Below, piece after piece: positions 8,079 to 17,308 of a stretch of DNA of 64,000 nucleotides. Location: positions 19,603 through 83,602 of the forward strand of contig DXBM01000010.1 of the NCBI GenBank assembly GCA_019116525.1, given 5' to 3'. Position 1 is the stretch's first letter. Each line of letters starts with the position of its first letter. Below the pieces are notes generated by a model. It was not told the origin of the DNA and searched no databases. It saw only the letters and a program-made list of their open reading frames with translations. The DNA comes from Candidatus Olsenella pullistercoris (lineage in GTDB: Bacteria > Actinomycetota > Coriobacteriia > Coriobacteriales > Atopobiaceae). The position numbers were made by a program, and so were the translations under genes.

Positions 8079-10560
8079 CTCCGGTACTCAGCGACCGACC
8101 TTTGGCACGATTACGCGCGCTCGAGGGAAGTGCTTTATACGTCTTGGCGGGGTGCGTGATGAGGAGGCTCTGCGCTGCCGTGCGACGGGGGCGGGGGGCC
8201 AGGATCTTCCCGGTCGCGTCACTCGCACCGAACGGGGCGATGTCGTGCTTGTCGTTCCGGTCGTACCCTTTGATGTGCGCGTCGAGCTCTATTCGGTTGG
8301 CTCGTCTTATCCGATGACCCTGGTCGCCTCCAAGCTCATACGGCATCACATCGCCGCTCTAGCCTCCAAGCTGAATGCAGTGACGGGAAACCATGCGGCA
8401 CGCGCAATGCGCTCATCTGACGCGCTCCTGATCGAAGACGGGCTGTCCTTTGACCTGCTTGCCCGTGACGGGGCGACCGAGGTGTTGCGCGGAAAAGTGA
8501 TGATTGCCCGGCCGCAGGGAGATCCGTTGCTCGCTCGTGAGGTCGAGGTCGTTGCTCTTGACGCGCTTTCAGGTCGCGCCATCTCTGACGGATGGGTGTC
8601 GCTTGGGGACAGTGCCCCGCTTCGCAAGAACTATCCAGGAATATGCGAGCGAGTGGTCGACTACTCGCTGCGCGTCCCCGCTGACTCGCGCGGGCTTGTC
8701 GTATGGGCGAGGTGGACGGACGACCACACAACGATAGGCTTCTCGGTCCTCTTTGACGAGTGGAGGGAGAGCCTGCGTGACGATTGGGGGCGCAGGACTC
8801 GTTACGCTGACCGCGATCCGGCATATGAGGCGTGGTTCCTTGAGAAGCATAGGGTATCGCCATGCGAGCTAGAGCTCCAGAGATTGGCGTGGGAGACCCT
8901 TCTGGAGCGGCCTCTCTTCTCGATTATCGTGCCCCTTTTTAGGACGCCACTGGACTTCCTCGCAGAGATGGCTGAATCCATCTTGGTACAGTCCTACCCC
9001 AACTTCGAGCTAATTCTCGTGAACGCGAGCCCGGAAGAAGCCGATCTTGCTGCTGCTGTTGAGTCGCTGAGCAATCGTGACGCGAGGGTGCGAGAGGTGC
9101 GGCTTGCCTCCAACCTGGGCATTACCGAGAACACCAACGCGGGCATTCGCGTCGCGTCAGGTGATTTCCTTGTTTTTGTTGACCATGACGACACGATAGA
9201 GCCTGATGCGCTGTATCGATACGCCATGGCAGTGAACGAGCGGCCCAGTACCGACCTCATCTATTGCGACGAGGATCATCTCAGGGATGGCCATCTCCTG
9301 CTCCCGTTCTTCAAGCCCGACTGGGACATTGACCTTCTGCGGCGCGAGAACTATGTGTGCCATATGCTTGCGGTCAGGCGCGACATTGTTACGTCGCTCC
9401 CCAAACTGCCTGGCAGTGAGTTCGATGGATCGCAGGATCACAACATGACGCTTGTGGTCGGGGAGCGAGCTCGGCACATCGCGCAGGTCAGCCGAGTCCT
9501 CTATCACTGGAGAATGCACGATCAGTCCGTTGCGGGCGCCGGCATCGAGCAGAAATCGTATGCGCTCGAGGCGGAACGTCTTGCCGTTCAGAATCACCTC
9601 GAAAGGGTGGGGGAGCGCGCGCGGGCGGTCATGGGCGCGCGCGTCGCGACGCGCTGCGACATCGTTCACGAGTTCGCTCGGCACCCACTCGTCTCGATTG
9701 TCATCCCCAGCCACGACGGCGCCTCGGTGCTTGGACGCTGCCTTGACTCGATCTTCACTAAGCTAACCTGGCCTAACTATGAGGTCGTAGTCGTGGAGAA
9801 CGGTAGCCTGGAGCAGGAGACCTTTGCGCTCTACGCTGAGGCTTGCGCCAGCCATGATAACGTCCGCGTAGTAACCTGTGATTTGGAGCGCGGGTTTAAC
9901 TTCTCTCGGCTGGTCAACTGTGGTGCGCGCGAGGCGAGCGGCGAGTACCTCCTTCTGCTCAACAACGACACCGAGGTCATCTCCCCAGACGCGCTTGAGC
10001 TCATGATGGGTCATGCGCTGCGCGAGGACGTGGGGTGCGTGGGCGCCAAGCTGCTCTATCCGGACGGGCTCGTTCAGCATGGAGGAGTGACGGTCGGGCG
10101 CTCGTTTGGGCCAATGCACTTTGGCTTCCTGCTGCCCGACGCGGAGCCTGGCTACTACGAGAGAATGGTGCTGCCGCACCAGCTTAGTGCCGTGACTGCT
10201 GCCTGCATGCTGATCAGGCGCGATGTGTACGAGAAGGTGGGAGGGTTTGACGAGTCGCTGCCGGTGGACTACAACGACATCGACTTTTGCCTAAAGGTGC
10301 GCTCCGCAGGTCTTGCGGTGGTTGAGCAGACGGACGCCAAGTTTTATCACTATGAGTCCGTTTCGCGTGGTATTGAGAAGACTCCCGAGCAGTTCAGGGA
10401 GCTCGTGCGCGCACAGGGCGTCTATGCCAGCCGATGGGGCGACTTCCTTGCGTTCGGCGATCCTTTCCACGGCTCCCACTTTGCCTTTGATGACATGTAC
10501 TGCAAACTAGAGGACAATGATCTTCCGCTGGGCGCCACCTCCCTCGCGGACTTTGTCTAG
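8056..10560 (+). CDS. Tandem-domain GT2 glycosyltransferase
   Basis: The likely start is ATG 8056 (MASQTIASSG), overlapping the previous stop by 23 nt; ATG 8047 is an alternative. The track ORF extends far back inside the upstream gene in another frame and should not be used. The 834-aa protein has an N-terminal domain of about 280 residues. GT2 domain A follows ('FSIIVPLFRTPLDFL', 'FVDHDDTIEPD'), then GT2 domain B ('VSIVIPSHDGASVL', 'LLLLNNDTEV', 'LYPDGLVQHGGV'). Tandem GT2 proteins of this kind are often polysaccharide polymerases or rhamnan/O-antigen transferases that add alternating linkages. Sugar identity is unknown. It is close in design to the gene at 12776. Confidence 0.87.
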   Translation: MASQTIASSGTQRPTFGTITRARGKCFIRLGGVRDEEALRCRATGAGGQDLPGRVTRTERGDVVLVVPVVPFDVRVELYSVGSSYPMTLVASKLIRHHIAALASKLNAVTGNHAARAMRSSDALLIEDGLSFDLLARDGATEVLRGKVMIARPQGDPLLAREVEVVALDALSGRAISDGWVSLGDSAPLRKNYPGICERVVDYSLRVPADSRGLVVWARWTDDHTTIGFSVLFDEWRESLRDDWGRRTRYADRDPAYEAWFLEKHRVSPCELELQRLAWETLLERPLFSIIVPLFRTPLDFLAEMAESILVQSYPNFELILVNASPEEADLAAAVESLSNRDARVREVRLASNLGITENTNAGIRVASGDFLVFVDHDDTIEPDALYRYAMAVNERPSTDLIYCDEDHLRDGHLLLPFFKPDWDIDLLRRENYVCHMLAVRRDIVTSLPKLPGSEFDGSQDHNMTLVVGERARHIAQVSRVLYHWRMHDQSVAGAGIEQKSYALEAERLAVQNHLERVGERARAVMGARVATRCDIVHEFARHPLVSIVIPSHDGASVLGRCLDSIFTKLTWPNYEVVVVENGSLEQETFALYAEACASHDNVRVVTCDLERGFNFSRLVNCGAREASGEYLLLLNNDTEVISPDALELMMGHALREDVGCVGAKLLYPDGLVQHGGVTVGRSFGPMHFGFLLPDAEPGYYERMVLPHQLSAVTAACMLIRRDVYEKVGGFDESLPVDYNDIDFCLKVRSAGLAVVEQTDAKFYHYESVSRGIEKTPEQFRELVRAQGVYASRWGDFLAFGDPFHGSHFAFDDMYCKLEDNDLPLGATSLADFV

Positions 10561-10578
10561 CCAACCGGAAGGATCAAC

Positions 10579-11730
10579 GTGGTAGCAGCACCGACTAGCG
10601 TGTTCGTCTCCGAGCCTCGCACGCCCGCGCCGTGCGTCTCCGTGCTCGTGCCCATCTGCAACGTTGAGCGCTACCTAGAGGAGTGCCTGAACTCGCTTGT
10701 GGCGCAGACCTTCACGGACTTCGAGGCAATCTGCATAAACGACGGCTCGACCGACGGCTCCCGCGCGATCGTTCAGCGCTTCCTCGACGCTGACGCTCGC
10801 TTTCGCGTCATCGACAAGCCCAACTCAGGCTATGGCGCCTCGATGAACCTCGGCATTGCCAATGCCCGAGGCTCCTATCTCGCGATTCTCGAGTCTGATG
10901 ACTTCTTCGAACCGGATGCGCTCGAGAAGCTCGTGGGCGCTGCAGAGCGAACAGGCGCTGACGTGGTCAAGGCGGACTTCTGGCTCTACTGGTCCACCCC
11001 TGAGCCGCGGTGCGAGCCCTTCCGCATCGTTGACGACAGCCAGGCGGGTCGCACGCTCGCTCCTCTCGATGACCTTGCCGTCTTCTTTCGCAAGCCGTCC
11101 ATCTGGTCCGGTCTCTACCGACGTGACCTCATCGAACGTGCCGGCATCCGCTTCCTGGAGACCCCAGGTGCCTCTTATCAGGACGCTGGCTTCAACTTCA
11201 AGGTGCTCGTTGCCGCCCGCTCGGTGAGCTTCATTGCCGACCAGGTGCTCTTTTATCGGCAGGACAACGAGAAGTCCTCTGTCAACTCGCCCGCGAAGAT
11301 CTTCTGCGTATGCGACGAGTACGCTGCCATGGAGGACTACCTCAGGAACCATGGATCGAATCAGGGCCGCCTGCTCGCCATTCTCGAGCGCATGAAGTTC
11401 GACAGCTACATGTGGAACTACGACCGCCTCGACGAGGGGCTGCGCGAGGAGTTCGTCCTGAGGGCGGCAGAGGAGTTCAGGGAAGCGATCGCGGCCGGCA
11501 AGGTTGACATGGACCTCTTTGAGCCATGGTCCGAGGCTGACCTCCGCGCCCTCGTGAGCAGTCCGGAGCGCTTCAACGCCATGCGCTCCAAGCACACCGC
11601 CCCGGGAAAGCTCAACACGTTCCGTCACTATCTCGACCTCGGCGGGCTCCCGCTCGTTCTCAAGGTCGTTGCCTACAAGACCTTCCGACGCTCCGTGCGG
11701 CGCACCAACGAGAGCGGGGGTGCGGCATGA
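10579..11730 (+). CDS. Family 2 glycosyltransferase
   Basis: GTG 10579 follows GGAAGGA. The 383-aa protein has the N-terminal GT-A fold: 'VSVLVPICNVERYLEECL', 'CINDGSTDGS', 'GYGASMNLGIANARG', and 'LESDDFFEPDAL' as the DxD-like site. A C-terminal part of about 150 residues is rich in acidic and aromatic residues and probably fixes acceptor choice. It is 18 nt downstream of the tandem GT2 gene and overlaps the next gene by 4 nt (ATGA), so it belongs to the same operon. The product is likely a cytoplasmic, membrane-associated transferase in surface polysaccharide assembly; the sugar cannot be assigned. Confidence 0.88.
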   Translation: MVAAPTSVFVSEPRTPAPCVSVLVPICNVERYLEECLNSLVAQTFTDFEAICINDGSTDGSRAIVQRFLDADARFRVIDKPNSGYGASMNLGIANARGSYLAILESDDFFEPDALEKLVGAAERTGADVVKADFWLYWSTPEPRCEPFRIVDDSQAGRTLAPLDDLAVFFRKPSIWSGLYRRDLIERAGIRFLETPGASYQDAGFNFKVLVAARSVSFIADQVLFYRQDNEKSSVNSPAKIFCVCDEYAAMEDYLRNHGSNQGRLLAILERMKFDSYMWNYDRLDEGLREEFVLRAAEEFREAIAAGKVDMDLFEPWSEADLRALVSSPERFNAMRSKHTAPGKLNTFRHYLDLGGLPLVLKVVAYKTFRRSVRRTNESGGAA

Positions 11731-12773
11731 GTCGCCTCACCGTCATCGTTCCCTGTTACAACGTTGAGAGCTACCTGGACTGGAGCCTCGGCTCGCTCGA
11801 GGGTCAGACCCTCTCGGACATAGACATCGTCTGCGTCAACGACGGCTCAACGGACGGGACTCTCGAGGCTCTCGAGGCCTGGGCGGCTCGCGACCCTCGC
11901 GTCCGTGTCGTGAGCAAGCCCAACGGCGGTCTCTCCTCGGCCAGGAACGCCGGCATTCGTGCGACGGCCACCGATTACGTGTGCTTTCTCGACGCGGACG
12001 ACAGGTTTCACGAGAGCGCCTGCGAGAACATCGTACGTCTGCTTGACGAGACCGGCGCCGACGTCCTTACCTTTGGCGCGACCTGCTATCCGCCCGAGGC
12101 GGGCTACCCCTGGCTCGAGGGGGCGCTGAGCCCTCGCGACGCGCTCTACGAAGGATTCTCGCCCGACATACTCTTCAAGGAGGCGTCGCGGCCCTTCGCG
12201 TGGCGCACGGCGTGTAGAACGGAGTTCCTCCTCGAGAAGGGCATCTGGTTTGAGGAGGGGTTGCGCTTTGGGGAGGACCAGGCGTTCCACTTTGCCGTCT
12301 ACCCGCGCGCGGAGCGCACGGCACTGAGCTCGCTCAAGCTCTATGACTATCGCGTGGCGCGCGAGGGGTCGCTTATGAGCGCCGTGTCCGACGACTTTGG
12401 CGCCAAGATGCTCGAGCACGTGAAGATCCTCGACGTGATTCTGCGAGACTGGTCAGCGGCCGATCTGCTCTCTCGCTACGAGGAGCAGATGGTGGCCTTC
12501 TGCATGGACTTCGCCCTCTACGACGCCATCAAGCTCGACGAGGCGCCATATCGCGCGGTTGCCGAGCGGCTGAGGTCGCTCATGGGGGGCTACTGGTCGC
12601 TTCAGGAGGTGGAGCGGATGGCGCTCCCGGCCGCCACCCGTCGGATGGTCCTTGACGGATGCTATAGGATGGATCTCACGCCCATCGGGCGCAAGCGTCT
12701 CGTCCTGTCCTACTATGCGCAACAGAACGGGCGGCGCGCGCTCCTGCGGCGCCTCGTATCGGGCAAGGAATAG
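11727..12773 (+). CDS. Family 2 glycosyltransferase
   Basis: ATG 11727 overlaps the upstream TGA (ATGA), so translation is probably coupled. The 348-aa protein opens directly with the GT-A core: 'LTVIVPCYNVESYLDW', 'CVNDGSTDGT', 'GGLSSARNAGIRATA' and 'FLDADDRFHESA'. Conserved 'FGEDQAFHF' further on is typical of acceptor-side residues in this GT2 subgroup. It sits between another single-domain GT2 gene and a tandem GT2 gene, consistent with stepwise assembly of one repeating unit. Substrate unknown. Confidence 0.88.
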   Translation: MSRLTVIVPCYNVESYLDWSLGSLEGQTLSDIDIVCVNDGSTDGTLEALEAWAARDPRVRVVSKPNGGLSSARNAGIRATATDYVCFLDADDRFHESACENIVRLLDETGADVLTFGATCYPPEAGYPWLEGALSPRDALYEGFSPDILFKEASRPFAWRTACRTEFLLEKGIWFEEGLRFGEDQAFHFAVYPRAERTALSSLKLYDYRVAREGSLMSAVSDDFGAKMLEHVKILDVILRDWSAADLLSRYEEQMVAFCMDFALYDAIKLDEAPYRAVAERLRSLMGGYWSLQEVERMALPAATRRMVLDGCYRMDLTPIGRKRLVLSYYAQQNGRRALLRRLVSGKE

Positions 12774-12775
12774 CG

Positions 12776-15184
12776 ATGAGGTTGAGGAGAAGGGCGGCGT
12801 GCCGTGCGGACGGCAGGCTCTACGTTCTGCTGGATCTTGAGGGGAACACCCCCGCCGAGGCTCGTGCGGAGGCAACGGTTGAGGGGCGCGCGGTGCCCGT
12901 CGAGCTCTATCCCTATGATGCCGACCCCTCGCCCTCCCTTGCCGTTCTCGTGGTCCCGTACCTCGCCCCCTCCACGATCGAGGTTCTCTTTGTCTGTGGC
13001 GAGGAACGCGCTCGCCTCACGCTCGCGTGCCCCCTTGAGCGCTGGCGGTCGAGCGCCACGTACAGGCTTCGCCCGGAGGTGCCCGCCCTCCTCTCCGGCT
13101 CTGAGCGCCGTTGGACGCACCTTCGCCTGCGGCCATGCCTCGACCGGCTGCTGCCGGGGGACGGCTGTGACGTCTGGCGCGTGAGCGTCGCCTGGGAGGG
13201 GCCGACAGAGGTTCGACCCGTGCTCGAGCTGCTCGACGAGCGCGCTATGCCAGCTCGCGCGGAGGCGTTTCTCTTCGAGAGACGCGACCATGTGGAGCGT
13301 GCGTGGGGAGGAGCTGAGCACCTGTGCGTGTTCTCACTCCGCGTTCCAGAGGGCTGCCGCGCGCTCGTGGTGCGCGCGCGCGACGAGGCCGGCATTGCGC
13401 GCGAGGGGTTCTGCTCCCTTGACGCGCGCCTCTACGAGGACAAGCGCTACCAGACGTGGCAATTCATGCGCGACGCCCGTGCTGACGACGACCGCTATCG
13501 CCGCTGGTTCGATGAGCACCGGGCCCGCCGCGCCGACCTCGAGCTTCAGGCGGCGACGCGCCTCCCGCGCGAGCCGCTGTTCAGCCTCGTGGTCCCATGT
13601 CTTTCGTCTGATGCGCGCTACTTGCGAGAGCTCGTGGACTCCGTTCTCGCTCAGAGCTACGCGCGATGGGAGCTCGTGCTCGTTGACGCCTCTCCCGAGG
13701 ACGGCGTTGTCGCGGCCGTCGCGGCCGCGGCGGCGGACGAGCGCGTTCGCGTGGTGCCGCTTGGGGGCCGCGGCAGCATCGTCACAAACACGAACGCTGG
13801 CATCGTCGCCTCAGGCGGTGACTACGTTGCGTTTCTCGATCATGACGACCTCTTGGAGCCCGACTGTCTCTTCTGGTATGCGCGTGCTGCCGCGAGCGAG
13901 CGGCACCCGGAGGTCCTGTTCTGCGACGAGGATCTCTTCTCGGAGCGAGGGTGCTACCGTCAGCCCATCTTCAAGTCCTCTCTGCTCAACGTCGACCTGC
14001 TTTACAGCCACAACTGCGTGACCCACCTGCTGTGCGTGAGCCGCGAGCTGCTTGGCCGTATCGGCCCTTCCTCGGAGGACGTCTCTGGCGCGCAGGACTA
14101 CGACCTCACCCTGCGCGCCCTTGCCGCGGGAGCGCGCTTCGAGCATGTCCCTCGCGTCCTCTATCACTGGCGCGAGCACGCCGGCTCGACGAGTGGGGAC
14201 CAGGCTGGGGCGAAGCCCTACGCCGACGAGGCGGGGCGGGTCGCCCTCGAGCGACACCTGGCCGGGCGCGGAGTCGCGTGCTCGGTGGGGACGGCGGGCC
14301 GGCCCTTCGTGTACCGGGTGAGCTACGAGCTGCCGGAGCCGAGGCCGCTCGTGAGCGTGGTGATTCCCTCGCGCGACCATGCGGACGTGCTCGAGAGGTG
14401 CGTGGAGTCAATTCTCTCTCGCTCGACCTACGGTCGGCTTGAGGTCTTGGTCGTGGAGAACGGCAGCACAGAGGGCGAGACGTTTTCTCTCTACCACCGC
14501 CTCTGTGAGCGCGCGGGCGGGCGCGTGCGCGTCGTGGACGCGAGCGACGAGGTGCGCGACGGCTTCAACTACTCTCGCCTCATGAACAGGGGGGCTCGCG
14601 AGGCGCTCGGGGAGTACCTTCTCCTGCTGAACAACGACACCGAGGTCATCACGCCGGGGTTTGTCGAGGAGATGCTCGGTCCCCTGTTGCGTCCGGAGGT
14701 CGGCGTCGTTGGCGCGAAGCTCTACTTCCGTGACGGGCTCACCCAGCACGCGGGGATGCTCGTCGGGCCGCACGGGGCCGTGTGCCACCCAAACCAGGAT
14801 TTCCCGCCTGCGCGCGAGGGGTATCTCGCGCGGGCGGTTCGCCCCGGGAACTTCTCAGCCGTGACGGGCGCCTGCCAGATGGTCCGTCGCTCGGTCTTTG
14901 AGGAGGTGGGCGGCTACGATGAGTCCTTTGCGGTGGGCTTCAACGACGTGGACTTCTGCTTCAGGGTGCGTGCGGCGGGCTACCTCGTCACGTTCACCCC
15001 CTACGCCGAGCTCTATCACTATGAGTTCACCTCGCGCGGAAGGGAGGAGGGCGACGCAGGAAAGATGCTGCGGTGGGAGCGCGAGCGCGCTCGCTTTGTC
15101 GAGCGCTGGCTGGCCGACTTTCTCGACGGAGACCCATACACCAATCCCAACCTGGACAGGGACAGCCTCTATTACGGTCTGTGA
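12776..15184 (+). CDS. Tandem-domain GT2 glycosyltransferase
   Basis: ATG 12776 lies 2 nt after the previous stop with an AAGGA site. The 802-aa protein has the same plan as the 8056 gene: an N-terminal domain of about 250 residues ending in 'YRRWFDEHR', then two GT2 domains. Domain A has 'FSLVVPCLSS', 'VTNTNAGIV' and 'FLDHDDLLEPD'; domain B has 'VSVVIPSRDHADVL', 'LLLLNNDTEV' and 'GFNDVDFCFRVR'. The gene is notably richer in G+C than the first 6 kb of the locus. It is the last transferase of the run. The paralogy with 6072 and 8056 suggests duplication and specialisation within the locus. Confidence 0.87.
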   Translation: MRLRRRAACRADGRLYVLLDLEGNTPAEARAEATVEGRAVPVELYPYDADPSPSLAVLVVPYLAPSTIEVLFVCGEERARLTLACPLERWRSSATYRLRPEVPALLSGSERRWTHLRLRPCLDRLLPGDGCDVWRVSVAWEGPTEVRPVLELLDERAMPARAEAFLFERRDHVERAWGGAEHLCVFSLRVPEGCRALVVRARDEAGIAREGFCSLDARLYEDKRYQTWQFMRDARADDDRYRRWFDEHRARRADLELQAATRLPREPLFSLVVPCLSSDARYLRELVDSVLAQSYARWELVLVDASPEDGVVAAVAAAAADERVRVVPLGGRGSIVTNTNAGIVASGGDYVAFLDHDDLLEPDCLFWYARAAASERHPEVLFCDEDLFSERGCYRQPIFKSSLLNVDLLYSHNCVTHLLCVSRELLGRIGPSSEDVSGAQDYDLTLRALAAGARFEHVPRVLYHWREHAGSTSGDQAGAKPYADEAGRVALERHLAGRGVACSVGTAGRPFVYRVSYELPEPRPLVSVVIPSRDHADVLERCVESILSRSTYGRLEVLVVENGSTEGETFSLYHRLCERAGGRVRVVDASDEVRDGFNYSRLMNRGAREALGEYLLLLNNDTEVITPGFVEEMLGPLLRPEVGVVGAKLYFRDGLTQHAGMLVGPHGAVCHPNQDFPPAREGYLARAVRPGNFSAVTGACQMVRRSVFEEVGGYDESFAVGFNDVDFCFRVRAAGYLVTFTPYAELYHYEFTSRGREEGDAGKMLRWERERARFVERWLADFLDGDPYTNPNLDRDSLYYGL

Positions 15185-15251
15185 ACCATCTTGTGGCACA
15201 CGGTGGCCTTGCACACAAGTTGTATGTGCTGTGAATGAAGCCCGCCTGCTG

Positions 15252-15257
15252 TAATAT
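15252..15257 (+). promoter_or_regulatory. Candidate -10 element upstream of the DUF4012 gene
   Basis: TAATAT lies 42 nt before the DUF4012 start in the only AT-rich stretch of this 114-nt gap. No good -35 partner is visible at normal spacing, so the call rests on one hexamer. Confidence 0.3.
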
Positions 15258-15298
15258 GCTCAATTGCATGTTCGCGCCTATTGCAAAGGAAATGCTCC

Positions 15299-17134
15299 AT
15301 GGCCTCTCACTTTGCTGCTGACACCACTCGCTCTGGCAGAAAGACCGGATCTCACGACGCGCGAGGGCGCGCGCCTCGTCCCTCTCGGCGTGGTCGAACG
15401 GTGGCCGTTGTCATAGGTGTCATCGTTGCGCTCGTGCTCGTCGTTGGGGGCACTGTCGGGTTCATGTTCTATCGATCTGCCATGGGCGTTCGCGCGGAGG
15501 CGTCTGAGCTCATGGCCCAGGCGTCCACGCTCAAGGAGAGTCTCAAGAGCGGTGACGCTGAGGCGCTGGCCAGCTCCGTGCAGACGATCTCCGAGAAGGC
15601 CGCGTACATCGATGCCGAGGTTCACACCCCACTCTGGGGCGTTGTCTCTGCGGTGCCCGTGATTGGCGAGGACGTCCGTTCCCTTCAGACGCTTGGCTCC
15701 GTGGCCACTGACCTTGTGGACAACGCGCTCGTTCCCATTGCGAACAGCGTCTCCGGGATGAGCCTCTCGGAGATCTTTTCTGACGGCACGGTCAACATCG
15801 ATCTCGTCACTGCCGTCTCTGAGTCCTTCACCAGCGCCGCGCCAGTCATCCAGAGCTCGATGGAAACGATCTCCTCGCTTCCCGAGGCGCACATCCCACA
15901 GGTTCGTGAGGTGCTCGAGAGGATTCAGGAGCCGGTTGCGCAGGTCGATGACCTTGTCGACTCGGCGCTCCCTCTGCTGCAGCAGCTTCCCGAGATACTC
16001 GGCGCCGACGGCGCTCGCACCTACCTTATCATCGCTCAGAACAACGCCGAGCTTCGGTCGACGGGCGGTCTGCCTGGCTCATGGGGCACGCTCACCGTCG
16101 ACAACGGGGTGATCTCCCTCGGCAGCGACTTCCAGACCATCCTTCACCAGCCCGGTTTCAGCGTCTCAGCGACCGAAGAGGAGATAACCCGCATCTGTGC
16201 GAGCATCCACACCGACCCGGCCCAGGTCAACTTCACGCCCAACTTCGTGCGCGTGGGTGAGCTCTCGCAGGAGTACTGGGAGCAGGCGGGCTACGGGACC
16301 GTCGATGGCGTCATCGCCATAGATCCGGTCTTCCTTCAGAGCCTTCTCTCGCTCACCGGGGGCTTTACCGCGGTTGACGGAACGACGGTCGACGGCACCA
16401 ATGCTGCCAGGGTCCTCCTGAGCGACACGTACTGGAAGTTCGGAAACGACGGGGAGGCTCAGGACGCCTACTTCGCCTCCGTTGCCGCCGATGCCTTCTC
16501 GCACATCATGAGCAACCTTGGCAACGCCGGCCTCACTGACCTCTGGGACACGATCAGTCAGGGCGCCGAGCAGGGTCGCCTGCTCGTATGGATGTCCGAT
16601 GACGACGAGGAGGCCCTGATGGAGCAGATGGGCTTCTCGGGATCGCTCGGCTCAGACCCCTCGGCTCCCGAGCTCGGCGTTTACATCAACGACGACACCA
16701 TCTCCAAGATCAGCTGGTACACCTCCATGCACACTGAGGTTGGCGAGGGCGTCGAGAACGCTGACGGCACCACGACCTATGCCGTGACCACCACCCTCAC
16801 GAACACGATCACCGCCGAGGAGGCGAGCAGCGCACCGACCTACATCTCTGGCGGAAACTCTAACAAGAGAGACGTCACCGACATGCTCGACTACGTCTAT
16901 TTCTATGCTCCCGCCGGAGGCTCCATCTCTGACATGACGGTGAGCGAGGGCGGCCTGGTGGGCGACTTCCCGGTCACTGACACGACGGCATACGGCCTCC
17001 AGCTCGTGAGCGCGCACGTGCACGCGCGCGGGGGGGAGACCGTGACCTTCACCTATAACGTGACCGTCTCTGCGGAGGCGTCCGAGCCCCTCTCCGTGCG
17101 CACCACCCCACTTGCGCAGACGTCGCTCATGTAG
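15299..17134 (+). CDS. DUF4012 domain protein, membrane anchored
   Basis: ATG 15299 (MASHFAADTTRS) is preceded by AAAGGA; the track start is an upstream TTG. The 611-aa protein has a basic N-terminus (about 1-33), one transmembrane helix (VAVVIGVIVALVLVVGGTV, about 36-55) and a large outside domain. Conserved DUF4012 features include 'TYLIIAQNNAELRSTGGLPGSW', with 'AQNNAELR' the clearest, and 'VDGVIAIDPVFLQSLL'. The family is common in Gram-positive bacteria beside polysaccharide genes. Its function is not established, although similarity of layout to LytR-CpsA-Psr proteins invites a role in attaching or processing cell-wall glycans. A strong stem-loop follows it. Confidence 0.85.
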   Translation: MASHFAADTTRSGRKTGSHDARGRAPRPSRRGRTVAVVIGVIVALVLVVGGTVGFMFYRSAMGVRAEASELMAQASTLKESLKSGDAEALASSVQTISEKAAYIDAEVHTPLWGVVSAVPVIGEDVRSLQTLGSVATDLVDNALVPIANSVSGMSLSEIFSDGTVNIDLVTAVSESFTSAAPVIQSSMETISSLPEAHIPQVREVLERIQEPVAQVDDLVDSALPLLQQLPEILGADGARTYLIIAQNNAELRSTGGLPGSWGTLTVDNGVISLGSDFQTILHQPGFSVSATEEEITRICASIHTDPAQVNFTPNFVRVGELSQEYWEQAGYGTVDGVIAIDPVFLQSLLSLTGGFTAVDGTTVDGTNAARVLLSDTYWKFGNDGEAQDAYFASVAADAFSHIMSNLGNAGLTDLWDTISQGAEQGRLLVWMSDDDEEALMEQMGFSGSLGSDPSAPELGVYINDDTISKISWYTSMHTEVGEGVENADGTTTYAVTTTLTNTITAEEASSAPTYISGGNSNKRDVTDMLDYVYFYAPAGGSISDMTVSEGGLVGDFPVTDTTAYGLQLVSAHVHARGGETVTFTYNVTVSAEASEPLSVRTTPLAQTSLM

Positions 17135-17156
17135 GCATTACGGGCCTCAAGCGACT

Positions 17157-17190
17157 GCAAAAGCGACTGCGAGGCAGCCGCTTTTGCTAT
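17157..17190 (+). terminator. Stem-loop terminator after the DUF4012 gene
   Basis: GCAAAAGCG pairs with CGCTTTTGC over 9 bp, and an inner CTGC/GCAG adds 4 bp around a GAG loop. The T-run is inside the 3' arm rather than after it. It begins 22 nt after the stop codon. Confidence 0.65.
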
Positions 17191-17308
17191 GTGAGGTTTC
17201 GATGTTCCCCGGGGAGCCTTTCTCGAACTCCGCTACCGTATGTCCGGAACTTTGAGAACCTGCATTCAGTCCCAAATCAAGAAACCAACACACCCTTGGG
17301 AGGAACCG

